This document shows, one piece after another, positions 8,211-17,268 of a stretch of DNA of 64,000 bases (its first letter is position 1; each line of letters opens with the position of its first letter). This DNA is from Martinezella hainanensis (GTDB lineage: Bacteria > Pseudomonadota > Alphaproteobacteria > Rhizobiales > Rhizobiaceae). Position numbers and translations under genes: made by a program. The DNA is taken from contig NZ_FMAC01000003.1 in the NCBI RefSeq assembly GCF_900094555.1, positions 372,001-436,000 on the forward strand, given 5' to 3'. The notes beneath the pieces were generated by a model, which was not told where the DNA came from, did no database searches, and worked only from the letters and a program-made list of their open reading frames with translations.

Positions 8211-9764
8211 ATGAGCGTCACGGAAAGTCGCGTCGGCCTCGGGTCGGGAGGCCGGGGATCGCTGCGCTCGGATGCCATGTTCCATCTCTGCATCGCCATT
8301 CTGGCGGTTATCGCTTCTGTTTCGGCATTCGCCGTCTGGACGCCATTCGGGGTTGCCGCGACGTTTGCCGTGACGCTCATCCTGTCGATCGCTCAGCCCG
8401 GCTGCATCCCGATCGTCATCGCCTGTTCCTTTCTCTATCAGAACCTCGTGGTTGCCTGGTTCACCCCCTTCGTGCCCGATCATAATACATTCGATGCATT
8501 GCGTGGCGCCAATTTCGTCATCCTGATGACTGCCTTCGTCGCCTTCGTCATGGCCTCCTTTCAATATCGTGTGCGGGCTCTGGCCGAATTGCGGCCCTGG
8601 CTGATATTCAGTTTCGTACTCTGCGGCATGGTTGCTTTCTATCTTGCGCTTGGGGCTGTCCACGGCGGACCGAAGGATGCAGTCATCTATTTCCGCAATA
8701 CGATCACGCCGCTTGCATGTTTCCACATCGCAATTCTCGCAGCCAGTCTATATCCCATTGATCTGCGCAAGAGCATTTTCTGGCTCTGCGCCGTTGCCAT
8801 CATCTACGGCTATCTGGAGCAGATCTTCCGAATGGATTTCCTGAGCCTGTTCCACGGCGATCTCTATATTCACCGTGGCCTGAAGGCGCAGATCGAGGCC
8901 GGTGTTTGGGAAAAGAAACTGAGGGAAACCGGCTTCGTGCTTCGCGGTATCGAAGACACGATGATGACGACCTTCTTCAACATCAAGCTGTTCAGCGACC
9001 TGTTTCCGCCAATCTTCCGCAATGGCGGCCCGAACTTTCACCCGATCAGCTATGCCTACGGCTTGAGCATCATGTCTGCCTGGCTCCTCTTCAGAGGACG
9101 TTGGCTGCTGCCGATTGCCGCGTTGCCGCTGTTGCTCGTCATTGGCTCCAAGGGTGCGACCTTCATGCTGCTTGTGGCGATCGGCGCTCGGTTGATCTAT
9201 CGCCCTTCGCGTGCGGACCTGACACTGCTTGCAGTTGTCACGCTGGCTGTCGTCTGGACGGTTGCCGCTATCCTTTTCGGCGCGACGCACGGCGATTACC
9301 ATGTTCTGGGCTTGATCGCGGGTGTTCGCGAGTTCCTGCACAATCCGCTCGGGCAGGGCCTGGGGATCGGTGGCAACCTTTCGAGCACAAGTCTCAACCT
9401 GGATTGGGACCGGGCGCAGGATGAGGGCGTTGCCTCAGTCCCCGTCGAAAGCGCGGTCGGCGTCATGCTCTACCAGATGGGTGTGGGCGGCTTCGTCTTC
9501 TTCGGCTTTCTTGCCGCATTGGCGCTATCGGCTCGCAAGCAGCTGATTGCAACCGGTGCCCCGGATTTTCTCTTCGCTTTCGTCGCGGTCGTCACGATCG
9601 CGTCCAATGCCGTATTGCAGGAAGAGGCGTTCTTTTCGCCTCTTGCGCTCGGCTTTTGCCTCTTGCTGGTCGGTGTTTCCTTTGGAACGCGATGGCGCTC
9701 GCTCGGCATCTCGAGGGGTCTGCTCAGCCAGTCGGGCGAACATAGGCTGTCGCGGCAACTATGA
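8211..9764 (+). CDS. Wzy-like polysaccharide polymerase / O-antigen ligase-type membrane protein
   Basis: 517 residues with about eleven or twelve hydrophobic segments and a larger periplasmic loop in the middle. The length, topology and the C-terminal stretch (FLHNPLGQGLGIGG) fit Wzy/O-antigen ligase-type proteins, which join lipid-linked repeats in the periplasm. The frame is open further upstream, but GGAG placed seven bases before the ATG supports this start, about 60 bases after the GH5 stop. Third gene of the co-polymerase/GH5 operon. Sequence conservation is low in this class, so the call rests on topology and context. Confidence 0.8.
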   Translation: MSVTESRVGLGSGGRGSLRSDAMFHLCIAILAVIASVSAFAVWTPFGVAATFAVTLILSIAQPGCIPIVIACSFLYQNLVVAWFTPFVPDHNTFDALRGANFVILMTAFVAFVMASFQYRVRALAELRPWLIFSFVLCGMVAFYLALGAVHGGPKDAVIYFRNTITPLACFHIAILAASLYPIDLRKSIFWLCAVAIIYGYLEQIFRMDFLSLFHGDLYIHRGLKAQIEAGVWEKKLRETGFVLRGIEDTMMTTFFNIKLFSDLFPPIFRNGGPNFHPISYAYGLSIMSAWLLFRGRWLLPIAALPLLLVIGSKGATFMLLVAIGARLIYRPSRADLTLLAVVTLAVVWTVAAILFGATHGDYHVLGLIAGVREFLHNPLGQGLGIGGNLSSTSLNLDWDRAQDEGVASVPVESAVGVMLYQMGVGGFVFFGFLAALALSARKQLIATGAPDFLFAFVAVVTIASNAVLQEEAFFSPLALGFCLLLVGVSFGTRWRSLGISRGLLSQSGEHRLSRQL

Positions 9765-9885
9765 CTCGGCCGATATTCAATCGTGCCGGCATGGCGCCGT
9801 TCGCCCGAGGGAACGAATAGCACGATTGGAACGTGCCTAGGCCTTGCGGAAACTGCAAAAGCCCGACATCGGCTCTTTGTGAGGA

Positions 9886-10782
9886 TCAGAAACCGAAGAT
9901 GACGAGCTCGGTGAATGTCAGGTCTCCGAGCGAGGGCGGCTTCGGGCCTTTGAAATACTTGGTCCCGCTTCCGGCAAAGTAGCGGCCGACGAGACCGGGC
10001 ACCGGCCCGTTCGCGTCGACGACGCAGAGAAATATGCCTTTTCGCAGGAGATGGCGACCAAGCGCGCCTGCGCACCGGCTAAGCTCCGCGGGCGTGCGGC
10101 AGTAAATCACCTGGGCACTCGGAACTGTGCCATGGAAGATGCGGCGTGTCTTGAAAACGAAGGGAAAGGCCTCGTCACCGTCGACGCAAATCAACGACAG
10201 GCATTCGAGTGCCGCATGCTGGAGAAGAATCTCTCTATCGCCCTCCGAAAGCATCGACATTTCCGGAAGATCAGAGCGGGCTTCGAGCACGCGATAAGGC
10301 CGCCTCGCAGCACTCAGCATCGGCAGAAACGCTAGCTGCCCGTCCGCATAGCGGCGAAAGCCGAGCGCTTCATTGACCTTTATCGTCCCCGGGGCCGGAG
10401 AGACGTTGATGTAGGTAACGTTTTTTCGTCTGAGCGCCGCGATAACCATCTTGCCGGCAAACGCGCGGTACTCCGGATCCACAGACCAGCTTGATAGATT
10501 GCAACGTAGCTCTTCTCCTTCCAGTCCTTCATGCCGAAAATAGAGCGCCAGCAGGACGCCGACGATGCGCCCGGACATATCCAGAACGAAGCCGTATTTC
10601 GGTAGGTCGGGCACGAAAGGCCGTTTTTCCATCCGTGTGACGGCGCGCTTCCAATAGCCTCGATCGCGCGTCGGAAAATTTCTGCGGAGGCAATCGATGA
10701 TACCGTCCCAATCATTCTCCTCGATCGGCCGGCAAGTAAGTCCAGGAGGAAATGCGCCTAAAACTGCCATGTTCAACCCCAT
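9886..10782 (-). CDS. GNAT-like acyltransferase, polysaccharide cluster
   Basis: 298 residues. The N-terminal half has the GNAT pattern: IVGVLLALYF (strand 4), SSWSVDPEYR and the AGKMVIAALRRKN helix region, VNEALGFRRYADG as the typical ALGF motif near the end of the fold. The second half (after residue ~150) is not recognised. Third gene of the WecG/flavoprotein unit on this strand, about 100 bases after the flavoprotein. It could N- or O-acylate a sugar precursor. An ATG twelve bases inside (MAVLGAF) is an alternative start. Confidence 0.65.
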   Translation of the reverse strand: MGLNMAVLGAFPPGLTCRPIEENDWDGIIDCLRRNFPTRDRGYWKRAVTRMEKRPFVPDLPKYGFVLDMSGRIVGVLLALYFRHEGLEGEELRCNLSSWSVDPEYRAFAGKMVIAALRRKNVTYINVSPAPGTIKVNEALGFRRYADGQLAFLPMLSAARRPYRVLEARSDLPEMSMLSEGDREILLQHAALECLSLICVDGDEAFPFVFKTRRIFHGTVPSAQVIYCRTPAELSRCAGALGRHLLRKGIFLCVVDANGPVPGLVGRYFAGSGTKYFKGPKPPSLGDLTFTELVIFGF

Positions 10783-10882
10783 AATATTAGCGATACAGAA
10801 CTGTGTTCCTCACATCTTCGGAATGTACAATATTTCTACTGATGCATATTCCCGAAGCAGAATTTCCTGCTTGCCAGTCCGG

Positions 10883-12136
10883 CTATGCCATCGGTTTCGA
10901 GTTCAGCACGGCCGATCGCAGTGCAGACCTGGCGCGTATCGTCTTGAGTTGATGAAGCTTTGCGGCAAGAGCAGGACTGATGCTTTCGATACCGTACAGC
11001 ACGCGCCGCCGCACGAAATGGAACTGGCGGCGCAGACGCCACCCGACATCGGTTTTGGTCGCCAGATTGAAGTGATGATCGGTCATTCGCGCCGAGTTGA
11101 TGTCCATATCAAGCTTTTCCGGGTCGTCATAATAGGTGGCGATCCTGGTATGATCGATGGAGGTTTCCGTCATCCATTGTGGAATATACGCGCAACACAG
11201 ACGCTCTACATCAGTCAGAAGCCGGCTGACACCTAGGCCGCTTGCCGGACAGGAGGTCAGATAGGCATCTCCGATCAGCACGACGCCATCCTGCCGGCAA
11301 TTGCCGGCCGCTGTTATATCGGTAAGCCAGCTATCGATCCGGCTGCCGATTTCAAAATCACCGAAGGTGTCGACAAGTGACGGGAAAGCATTCGTGAGCG
11401 CCTGCTTCGGATCATCATGTAGCGACTTGACCCAGGGGTCTCGCGGATCTCGGAACAGGAAGAGGTTGGCTCGTGTCGCACCAGGGACCGGAAAGAGATT
11501 GAGATGGTCGATTCCATCGCCGTCGCCATGATAGGTCAGGGCGGTGTGGCGAAATCTGTTGGAGCGCAGCGGACGAATGTTGAACCCGAATGCGAGCGGG
11601 CGCCTATCGCTAATCTGTCGGTGCAGAATGCCGAGATCCCGGCGCAAGGTATCGCCCATACCTGTTGCGATCACCAGCAATCGCGCGGTGATTTCGTCCC
11701 GGCCAAGGATCGATACCTGCTGTTGAGCAGCTCCGATCCGCAAACCGCGGACCTGACCGACCACGAAGTTCACCGTTTCGGGCAGTGCGCTCCGCATCGC
11801 CGTGACGAGCCTGTTGTAGAAAAATCCGTAGTGCTGGCCATATGTCCGGTCCACCACGTGCCCTTTGTGCATATTGACGATTTCGTCAAAAGGTACGGCG
11901 GCAGTCGACAGAGGCGCAAGTAATTGAAGTCGCCGAAGTTTTTCGATTGCTTCGCCACCGATTTTTTCAACGCGGAATTCCTGGGGAAAGACGCGATGAC
12001 GATCGATGAGCGTCACGCGATAGCCCGCTCGACCGAGCAGGCAGGCCGCTAGCGTGCCGGAAAGCCCGCCGCCGACAATGGCGATGTCGGTGTCCGTTTC
12101 GCTGGTCTGCAGTTCGGGATATCGCCTATTCATCAT
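10883..12136 (-). CDS. FAD-dependent oxidoreductase / flavin monooxygenase-like
   Basis: About 417 residues. An N-terminal Rossmann motif (AIVGGGLSGTLAACLLGRAGY) ends in a ribose-binding acidic/aromatic strand (LIDRH). A second FAD motif, GVVLIGDAYLTSCPASGLG, matches the GD motif of PHBH/UbiH-type monooxygenases. Tryptophan-halogenase signatures are missing. The start was chosen at the ATG overlapping the WecG stop (ATGATGA arrangement), with TTGAGG upstream. Cytoplasmic. In a sugar-polymer cluster it might oxidise a nucleotide sugar or a lipid carrier, but nothing in the sequence names the substrate. Confidence 0.78.
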   Translation of the reverse strand: MMNRRYPELQTSETDTDIAIVGGGLSGTLAACLLGRAGYRVTLIDRHRVFPQEFRVEKIGGEAIEKLRRLQLLAPLSTAAVPFDEIVNMHKGHVVDRTYGQHYGFFYNRLVTAMRSALPETVNFVVGQVRGLRIGAAQQQVSILGRDEITARLLVIATGMGDTLRRDLGILHRQISDRRPLAFGFNIRPLRSNRFRHTALTYHGDGDGIDHLNLFPVPGATRANLFLFRDPRDPWVKSLHDDPKQALTNAFPSLVDTFGDFEIGSRIDSWLTDITAAGNCRQDGVVLIGDAYLTSCPASGLGVSRLLTDVERLCCAYIPQWMTETSIDHTRIATYYDDPEKLDMDINSARMTDHHFNLATKTDVGWRLRRQFHFVRRRVLYGIESISPALAAKLHQLKTIRARSALRSAVLNSKPMA

Positions 12137-12942
12137 TTCGAATACCTCAAGATCGCGTAGATGGCGTAGGGATTGGTCGTCAGGTAGCGCCAGAACAGAC
12201 GGCGGGGTTCCATCACCATCCGCCAGAACCACTCAAAACCGGCTCTTTGAACCCAGATGGGCGCCCTTTTCGTTCTCTCCGCCAGATGGTCGAAGAGCCC
12301 GCCCGATGTCTTGATGATGCCGACATTGGCAAGTCGCGCGGCAAAGTCATGCACGAAGATCTGTTCGCGCGGAACGCCGAGGCCGATCCACAATATGTCG
12401 GGGGCGAGCGCGTTGATCTCGTCGAGCTTCCGTTCCAAGGCTTCTCCCGCAAGGTAGCCGTGGCAATGACCCACGATGCGAAGGTCGGGATAGCGTGTTT
12501 GCACGGCGGCGACGGCTTGATGATTTGCCGTCTCGGTCGCTCCTAGAAGATAGAAGCTTATGCCGTCCTTTTCGGCCAGTTCGGCAACATCGTGGAAGAG
12601 GTCGGTTGTCGCTACGCGCTCGGGAAGTTGCACCCTGCAGAGCAAGCGCGAGGCCATGACGAGCGGCTGGCCGTCGGCCAGGATCTGATCCGCTTTCTGG
12701 AAGAGTTTGGCGATATTGGCATCCGCGTGAACGCGTGCAACGACCTCGCCATTGGCCGAGGTAAAGTAATAGGGCCGGCTGTCGCGGCGGCGTCTCCGCG
12801 CTACATCGATCATGAAGGAGGCGGCGTTGCGTCGATTGACGACAGTGATGGGTAACCCGCCGATCAATACGCTTGGAAGCGTAAGTGGATAGTCTTGAGC
12901 AGGAATGGCGGCTCCATGTTCGGGCGCATCTGCGGACTGCAT
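12133..12942 (-). CDS. WecG/TagA/CpsF-family glycosyltransferase (GT26)
   Basis: The family transfers ManNAc(A), glucose or related sugars to undecaprenyl-linked acceptors at the inner membrane. Seen: YYFTSANGEVVARV, the catalytic-Asp region ILADGQPLVMASR, YLLGATETANHQAV, GHCHGYL, LWIGLGVPREQIFV and a C-terminal basic WFWRMVMEPRRLFWRY membrane-anchoring segment. The frame is open back to a GTG at 13104, but AGGAG six bases before the ATG at 12942 gives a 269-residue protein of normal family length. The N-terminal extension (54 residues, rich in Ser/Gln/Lys) would be unusual. First gene of the unit with the flavoprotein (overlapping) and GNAT-like genes. Confidence 0.9.
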   Translation of the reverse strand: MQSADAPEHGAAIPAQDYPLTLPSVLIGGLPITVVNRRNAASFMIDVARRRRRDSRPYYFTSANGEVVARVHADANIAKLFQKADQILADGQPLVMASRLLCRVQLPERVATTDLFHDVAELAEKDGISFYLLGATETANHQAVAAVQTRYPDLRIVGHCHGYLAGEALERKLDEINALAPDILWIGLGVPREQIFVHDFAARLANVGIIKTSGGLFDHLAERTKRAPIWVQRAGFEWFWRMVMEPRRLFWRYLTTNPYAIYAILRYSK

Positions 12943-13537
12943 CTGGCTCTCCTGATTTGAAATCGGCTCTTCGGAAACAAGATGTGCACCGGTGGCGTCC
13001 GGCCGCTTGGAGTCGGATTTCTGAGCACCATTTTTGATTGAGTAAGCTCTTCCTGAATATCTTTGAGAGTCTGTACCAATATCTTGCACAACCATTACCT
13101 CCACTTGCGTAATGGTTAGCTAATATGACTCGGAAAGTTAAGGCGTTTATTAGTATTCAGTTAATATGTAAATTTCTAAATAAATAATATGCGCATAAAC
13201 TTAACTTAACGCAGGATTGAATCTCCCGAAAAGAGATGAATATTCTTAAATTATTTCAGTGCCTTGGGCGCTTCATGAATAATTCTATTCGCGTGGAGAC
13301 ATGGGAAGCATCGTGGTGTCGGGCTGATATGTGGAGGCTCCTGTCAGCAATGCGTCTCCCCAAAGCGATCCTTTTGTGCGTTCCAGATTCAAACAGCATA
13401 CGACCTTGGCGTTAGTTCACTTTTGGATGGCAGCGATCGGCAAAAGGCGGGACTGCTTGGTAAATGCAATCATTGAGATTGTATGTGTGGTGCGCATCCT
13501 CCAAATGAGCGATAGCGGCTTGATCACAGTCGCATAA
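12943..13537. other. AT-rich intergenic region before the wecG-like unit
   Basis: No convincing gene. About 13130-13270 is distinctly AT-rich with TTAACTTAAC direct repeats and several TATAAT-like runs, fitting promoters for the minus-strand polysaccharide unit. A 68-codon frame at 13331-13537 has no ribosome site and unconvincing composition. If the GTG at 13104 were the true WecG start, the first 160 bases would be coding. Confidence 0.5.
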
Positions 13538-13565
13538 CAAATTATATAACTAGTTATGTAATTTG
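13538..13565. promoter_or_regulatory. 28-bp palindromic operator before the MarR gene
   Basis: A near-perfect dyad with core ATAACTAGTTAT and outer arms CAAATTA / TAATTTG; only one base pair of the 28 fails to match. It ends a few bases before the MarR reading frame. Size and position fit the binding site of a MarR dimer repressing its own operon by covering the promoter or ribosome site. Confidence 0.75.
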
Positions 13566-13569
13566 AAAA

Positions 13570-14076
13570 ATGGAGATCGCTTTGACTGAAGATATTGTAA
13601 GGGCGATGGGTTTCCTCTGTCTCGGCAGCCGATTTCGCCGGATCGGCGAGCGTCTGCAGGCCGATACGCAGCAGATCATGGAGGAGCTGGACGTCTCTTT
13701 GCAGTCTGCCCAGTATCCGTTTCTCGCAGCCATTGATCGCGCTGGTCCGCTGACGATCGGCGAACTTGCCCAGGCTGTCGGCATCACCCAGCCGGGTGCA
13801 ACGCGCACCGTCTCACAGCTTCTGGAATTGGGTTATGTCGACATGCAGGCCTCGACCGAAGACCAGCGTCGTCGTCTGATCTCGTTGACGTCAAAGGGAC
13901 AGGAACTCATCGATTATTCGAAAAAATCCGTCTGGCCGCGCATAGAGCAGGCGGTTCGTGAGCTCTGCGGCGACCTATCCGGGCCGATATTGCAACAACT
14001 GGCCGCAATCGAGGACGGGCTAGCCGAAGCTCCGCTCAGGCGACGCGGCGACTTTGGCAAGGAGCAGCAGCGATGA
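13570..14076 (+). CDS. MarR-family transcriptional regulator
   Basis: 168 residues with a winged helix: LTIGELAQAVGITQPGATRTVSQL as recognition helix region (about residues 60-83), then the wing ASTEDQRRRLISLTSKG. MarR dimers bind palindromes and release on small phenolic or other ligands. The palindrome immediately upstream is the probable autoregulatory site. The first ATG has no Shine-Dalgarno; a TTG twelve bases later has GGAG at proper distance and may be the real start. It overlaps the downstream acetyltransferase by four bases, so the pair is one operon, and the enzyme is the likely regulatory target. Confidence 0.92.
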   Translation: MEIALTEDIVRAMGFLCLGSRFRRIGERLQADTQQIMEELDVSLQSAQYPFLAAIDRAGPLTIGELAQAVGITQPGATRTVSQLLELGYVDMQASTEDQRRRLISLTSKGQELIDYSKKSVWPRIEQAVRELCGDLSGPILQQLAAIEDGLAEAPLRRRGDFGKEQQR

Positions 14077-14756
14077 GCCACATTCTCGACCGACCGATCT
14101 GGCGTGCCCTTGAAACCGCCCACGCCTCGCTGGCGGAGGGCAACGCGCTGGCGCGCCGCTACCCGCCTTCCATCGTGCCCTTTGCGGCGTCTGCGGATAA
14201 TTCGGTCGAAAGTCTCGACGCCTTGGCAAAGCTGCCTTCGGGAGAAGAGGTCATGGCGATCGTCGAAGCCGAGCCGATCATCGTTCCCAAAGGGTTGATA
14301 ACCCTTTCGAATGCCAGGCTTGTGCAGATGATGGCTCAGCGCTCTTCCGAGCGTATCTCGGATCCCCGGATCGAGCCGCTGACGGAGGCCGATGCCGCCG
14401 ATATGTTGGCGCTTGCCACACTCACCAAACCTGGCCCGTTCACGCTGCGCGCGCAGAGCCTCGGCTCCTTCTGGGGTGTGAAAATCGATGGGCGCCTCGT
14501 TGCCATGGCAGGCCAGCGCATGCGCCAGACGGGATTTGCCGAGCTTAGCGGCCTTTGCACCCATCCAGATTTTCAGGGGCGCGGCCTTGGCACCCTGCTC
14601 TTCCGCTTCGTGGCTGGTGAGATCGCGGCACGGGGCGAAACCGCTTATCTGCATGCCTATATGACGAACGCGCCAGCCATCGCGCTCTATGAAGCAATGG
14701 GCTTTCGCATCCGCTCGGAGATGAACTTCTGTGTCGTCAAACGGCAGCCGGTTTGA
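14073..14756 (+). CDS. GNAT-family N-acetyltransferase
   Basis: 227 residues. The C-terminal GNAT fold is clear: VAMAGQRMR, LCTHPDFQGRGLGTLL (acetyl-CoA pyrophosphate loop Q/RxxGxG/A), YLHAYMTNAPAIALYEAMGF. The N-terminal ~100 residues form an extra domain seen in FR47-like two-domain members. Cytoplasmic; the acceptor amine is unknown. Coupled to the MarR gene by ATGA overlap, which suggests ligand-inducible expression, perhaps to inactivate a toxic amine. Confidence 0.9.
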   Translation: MSHILDRPIWRALETAHASLAEGNALARRYPPSIVPFAASADNSVESLDALAKLPSGEEVMAIVEAEPIIVPKGLITLSNARLVQMMAQRSSERISDPRIEPLTEADAADMLALATLTKPGPFTLRAQSLGSFWGVKIDGRLVAMAGQRMRQTGFAELSGLCTHPDFQGRGLGTLLFRFVAGEIAARGETAYLHAYMTNAPAIALYEAMGFRIRSEMNFCVVKRQPV

Positions 14757-14783
14757 TTTTCCCTTCGGCGCCGTAAAGACGGA

Positions 14784-15410
14784 TCACTGCTGCTGCAGGG
14801 CGAGCCTCAGGCCCAATGCCATATAGATCGTGCCGATGACCTTTCCCTGCCATCGGCCGATGGTGCGGTTGCGGCGCAGCCAGCCGCCGATCGAGCCGGC
14901 ACCGACCGCCAGAAGCGAGGTCACCCCGATGCTGAGGGTCACGAAGATGGCTCCCAGCAGCGCGAATTGCGCGATGACGGAGCCGCTTTCCGGGTGGATG
15001 AACTGCGGCAGGAAGGCCAGGAAGAAAAGTGCGGTCTTCGGGTTGAGTATCTCGGTGAAAAAACCCTGTCGGAACGCGCGCATGGGGGTGATGGCCTGCG
15101 CAGTCGGCAGATCGATGCTGCCGCTTTTCTCGACAAAGGCCTTGAAGCCCAGATAGATCAGATAGATGACGCCGGCATATTTGACGATCTCGAAGGCCAG
15201 CGCGGATGTGGCGAGCAATGCCGACAATCCGAAGGTCGCCATCATCGTGTGGAAAAGATCACCGGCGGCGATACCAACGCCAGTTGCCAGCCCTACGCGC
15301 TTGCCGCCGCTGACTGCTCTGGCGAGCGTGAGCAAGGTGGCAGGACCTGGAATGACCATGAGGCCAAGCACCACCAATATATAAGTCGTCAAAACACCGA
15401 GGCTGACCAT
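14784..15410 (-). CDS. LysE/RhtB-family amino-acid exporter
   Basis: 208 residues with six hydrophobic segments. It begins LTTYILVVLGLMVIPGPATLL, the family's GPxxL signature, and has GRxxGLxxxxG-like GKRVGLATGVGIAAGD and the internal FFTEILNPKTALFFLAFLPQF motif (the NPK signature). Exports amino acids or their analogues across the inner membrane by proton exchange. The open frame continues 60 codons upstream but the protein family starts here, so the ATG was chosen; only GAGAG precedes it. Monocistronic, convergent with the GNAT gene. Confidence 0.93.
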   Translation of the reverse strand: MVSLGVLTTYILVVLGLMVIPGPATLLTLARAVSGGKRVGLATGVGIAAGDLFHTMMATFGLSALLATSALAFEIVKYAGVIYLIYLGFKAFVEKSGSIDLPTAQAITPMRAFRQGFFTEILNPKTALFFLAFLPQFIHPESGSVIAQFALLGAIFVTLSIGVTSLLAVGAGSIGGWLRRNRTIGRWQGKVIGTIYMALGLRLALQQQ

Positions 15411-15615
15411 CGATCTCTCTGAAGTTGGGTGCTGCGGCAAAGTCCCCCGCAACATGGAAACTTCGTATCCGCCGTCGTTAGCTGGCTTGAAGACTAATCG
15501 ATTTGGAGATCGTTGCAACAACCATGTTGGGTTCGCGCCGACAGCTCGCCGAAGTGCAATGAACTGTCGCCCGAGATCAATGGTCCACATTCGCGCATGT
15601 CCGTCTGTGCAAGCT

Positions 15616-17268
15616 CTAGTTCGTCATCCCGAAACGGGCGGCGAAGAGCGATTTCAGGCGTGTGAGATTCTCCGGGGAGATTTGTGCATCGGTCAGCGAT
15701 ACCCAGCAATCGATATAATGCTGGGGCGCATAGATGTGCCCGTAGCCGATCGGCGATGTCGTTGCGATCATCATATCGAAGAGCAGCTGGAGCATGGTGA
15801 CGACCGGTATCCAGGTGAGTTCCGGCGAGACGTCAGGCCCGCGAGGCGCTTTCATCCATGCCGGCTCGCGAAAAGCTGAGGTGGCATCGAAGAATACCAC
15901 CGGGTCGCTCGCATATTGCAGATAGATGACTCTGAGCGGCCCCCAGGGAGCGGCGAACTGATCCGGCGCGTGCTCCTGGTTTGCAAAGCGGATCACGGAA
16001 CCGTCACGAAATCTCGGCAGCCATTCCGGTGTGCCGGGGCTTCGCGCCGCAGTTGCCGCTTTCCATCTGGTACTGCGGAAGGGTGGGCCGCTCCAGAGTG
16101 CGCCGTTCACCGGATCGCCAATAATATTGTAGATATCCAAGGATAGCTGCGAGTTCATCGCGCCAAGGCTCAAGCCATGAAGATAGAGCTTGGGTCGCTT
16201 GTCACGAGGCAGTTTCGACCAATAGCCGTAGACGGCATCGAATAGATCAATGGCCGTCTCCTCGCCTTGTTGTGGTTCGAACAGCAACGACATCCAGCTG
16301 CTCAGATAGGAATATTGCACGGCGACGCTGGCAACATCGCCATGCTGCAGATATTCGAGCGTGTCCATGGCCGCCGGGTCTACCCAACCTGTTCCGGTCG
16401 GCACGATCACGACCAGCATGGAACGATCGAAAGCGCCTTGCCGGATCATCTCCTTTAAGGCTAGCGCTGCACGCTCCTTGCTGGTTTCGGCATTGTTCAA
16501 GCCGACATAGATGCGAAGCGGTTGCTTTGCCGGGCCGTTCCAGAAGCCTGAAATATTGCCGGCGCCCGGCCCCGACGTAACGAAATACCGGCCCTGGCGT
16601 CCTAGTCCTTGCCAGGCAACCAGCGAGGCGGAGCTGCCGGTCTTCATGTCAGCCTGCGGCATGGGCTGGTCGTCTTCGATCAACGCGTCCGCCTGCTTGA
16701 ATGAGGCATCGGCGGCATCGAGTGCAAGCCGCAGCAATATGCCCTGGCCGATCGACCAGAACAGTGCAACGGCAAGCAAGGCTCCGACAACCTTTGAAAG
16801 CCGGCTCGGCACGACGCGCGAAAGCCATTGTGAAAACAGCAGGCTGGCGATGCGGAAGAGACGCCCGACAACAAGCGCAATGAGAAAGGTCGCTGCTGCC
16901 ACGACCGCAAGCCAGTAAGGGTCGGCGGTGGCAATCGGCGGCATCTTCCACAAAATGCGGATTGAATTCTGCCAGAAAGTCGCATGCCAGAGCGCCGCCA
17001 TGCAGAGAAGCAGGCAGGCAATGCCGATCGACCAGCGGACCAACCTCAGCGACCGCCTGGGAACGGGTAGCTGCAAATAGATCCAGAGCCAGGTCAGTGC
17101 CGTGCCTATCATGTAGCCGACCCCCGCGCTGATCCCGGAGAGGGCGCCCTGGACGAGATAGGACCGCGGCATCAGGCTGGGTGTCAGAGATGCGGCGAAG
17201 AAGATCAGGCCTAGAACCATGCCGAGGAGAGAGAGGGAGCGGAACATCTCCTGGTCCAAACGGCGCAT
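15616..17268 (-). CDS. Membrane alpha/beta-hydrolase (Abhydrolase_9 family)
   Basis: 550 residues: about four N-terminal membrane segments (residues ~10-200) followed by a C-terminal catalytic domain. FVTSGPGAGNISGFWNG and RIYVGLNNAET mark the family; the nucleophile elbow is LHGLSLGAMNS. A His near HGHIY-like sequence close to the C-terminus may complete the triad. The catalytic part faces either the periplasm or the membrane surface. The family is widespread in actinobacteria and rhizobia and functionally uncharacterised; an esterase role is only implied by the fold. Single gene, divergent from the Gre-like factor. Confidence 0.85.
   Translation of the reverse strand: MRRLDQEMFRSLSLLGMVLGLIFFAASLTPSLMPRSYLVQGALSGISAGVGYMIGTALTWLWIYLQLPVPRRSLRLVRWSIGIACLLLCMAALWHATFWQNSIRILWKMPPIATADPYWLAVVAAATFLIALVVGRLFRIASLLFSQWLSRVVPSRLSKVVGALLAVALFWSIGQGILLRLALDAADASFKQADALIEDDQPMPQADMKTGSSASLVAWQGLGRQGRYFVTSGPGAGNISGFWNGPAKQPLRIYVGLNNAETSKERAALALKEMIRQGAFDRSMLVVIVPTGTGWVDPAAMDTLEYLQHGDVASVAVQYSYLSSWMSLLFEPQQGEETAIDLFDAVYGYWSKLPRDKRPKLYLHGLSLGAMNSQLSLDIYNIIGDPVNGALWSGPPFRSTRWKAATAARSPGTPEWLPRFRDGSVIRFANQEHAPDQFAAPWGPLRVIYLQYASDPVVFFDATSAFREPAWMKAPRGPDVSPELTWIPVVTMLQLLFDMMIATTSPIGYGHIYAPQHYIDCWVSLTDAQISPENLTRLKSLFAARFGMTN

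Noticed and set aside
10883..12136. Flavin-dependent tryptophan halogenase for the flavoprotein in the polysaccharide cluster
   Set aside because: The WxWxIP motif and catalytic Lys region are not visible. The GD motif fits general flavin monooxygenases.
13331..13537. 68-codon plus-strand ORF before the MarR gene
   Set aside because: No ribosome site, no recognisable sequence, and it lies in a promoter-like AT-rich stretch.
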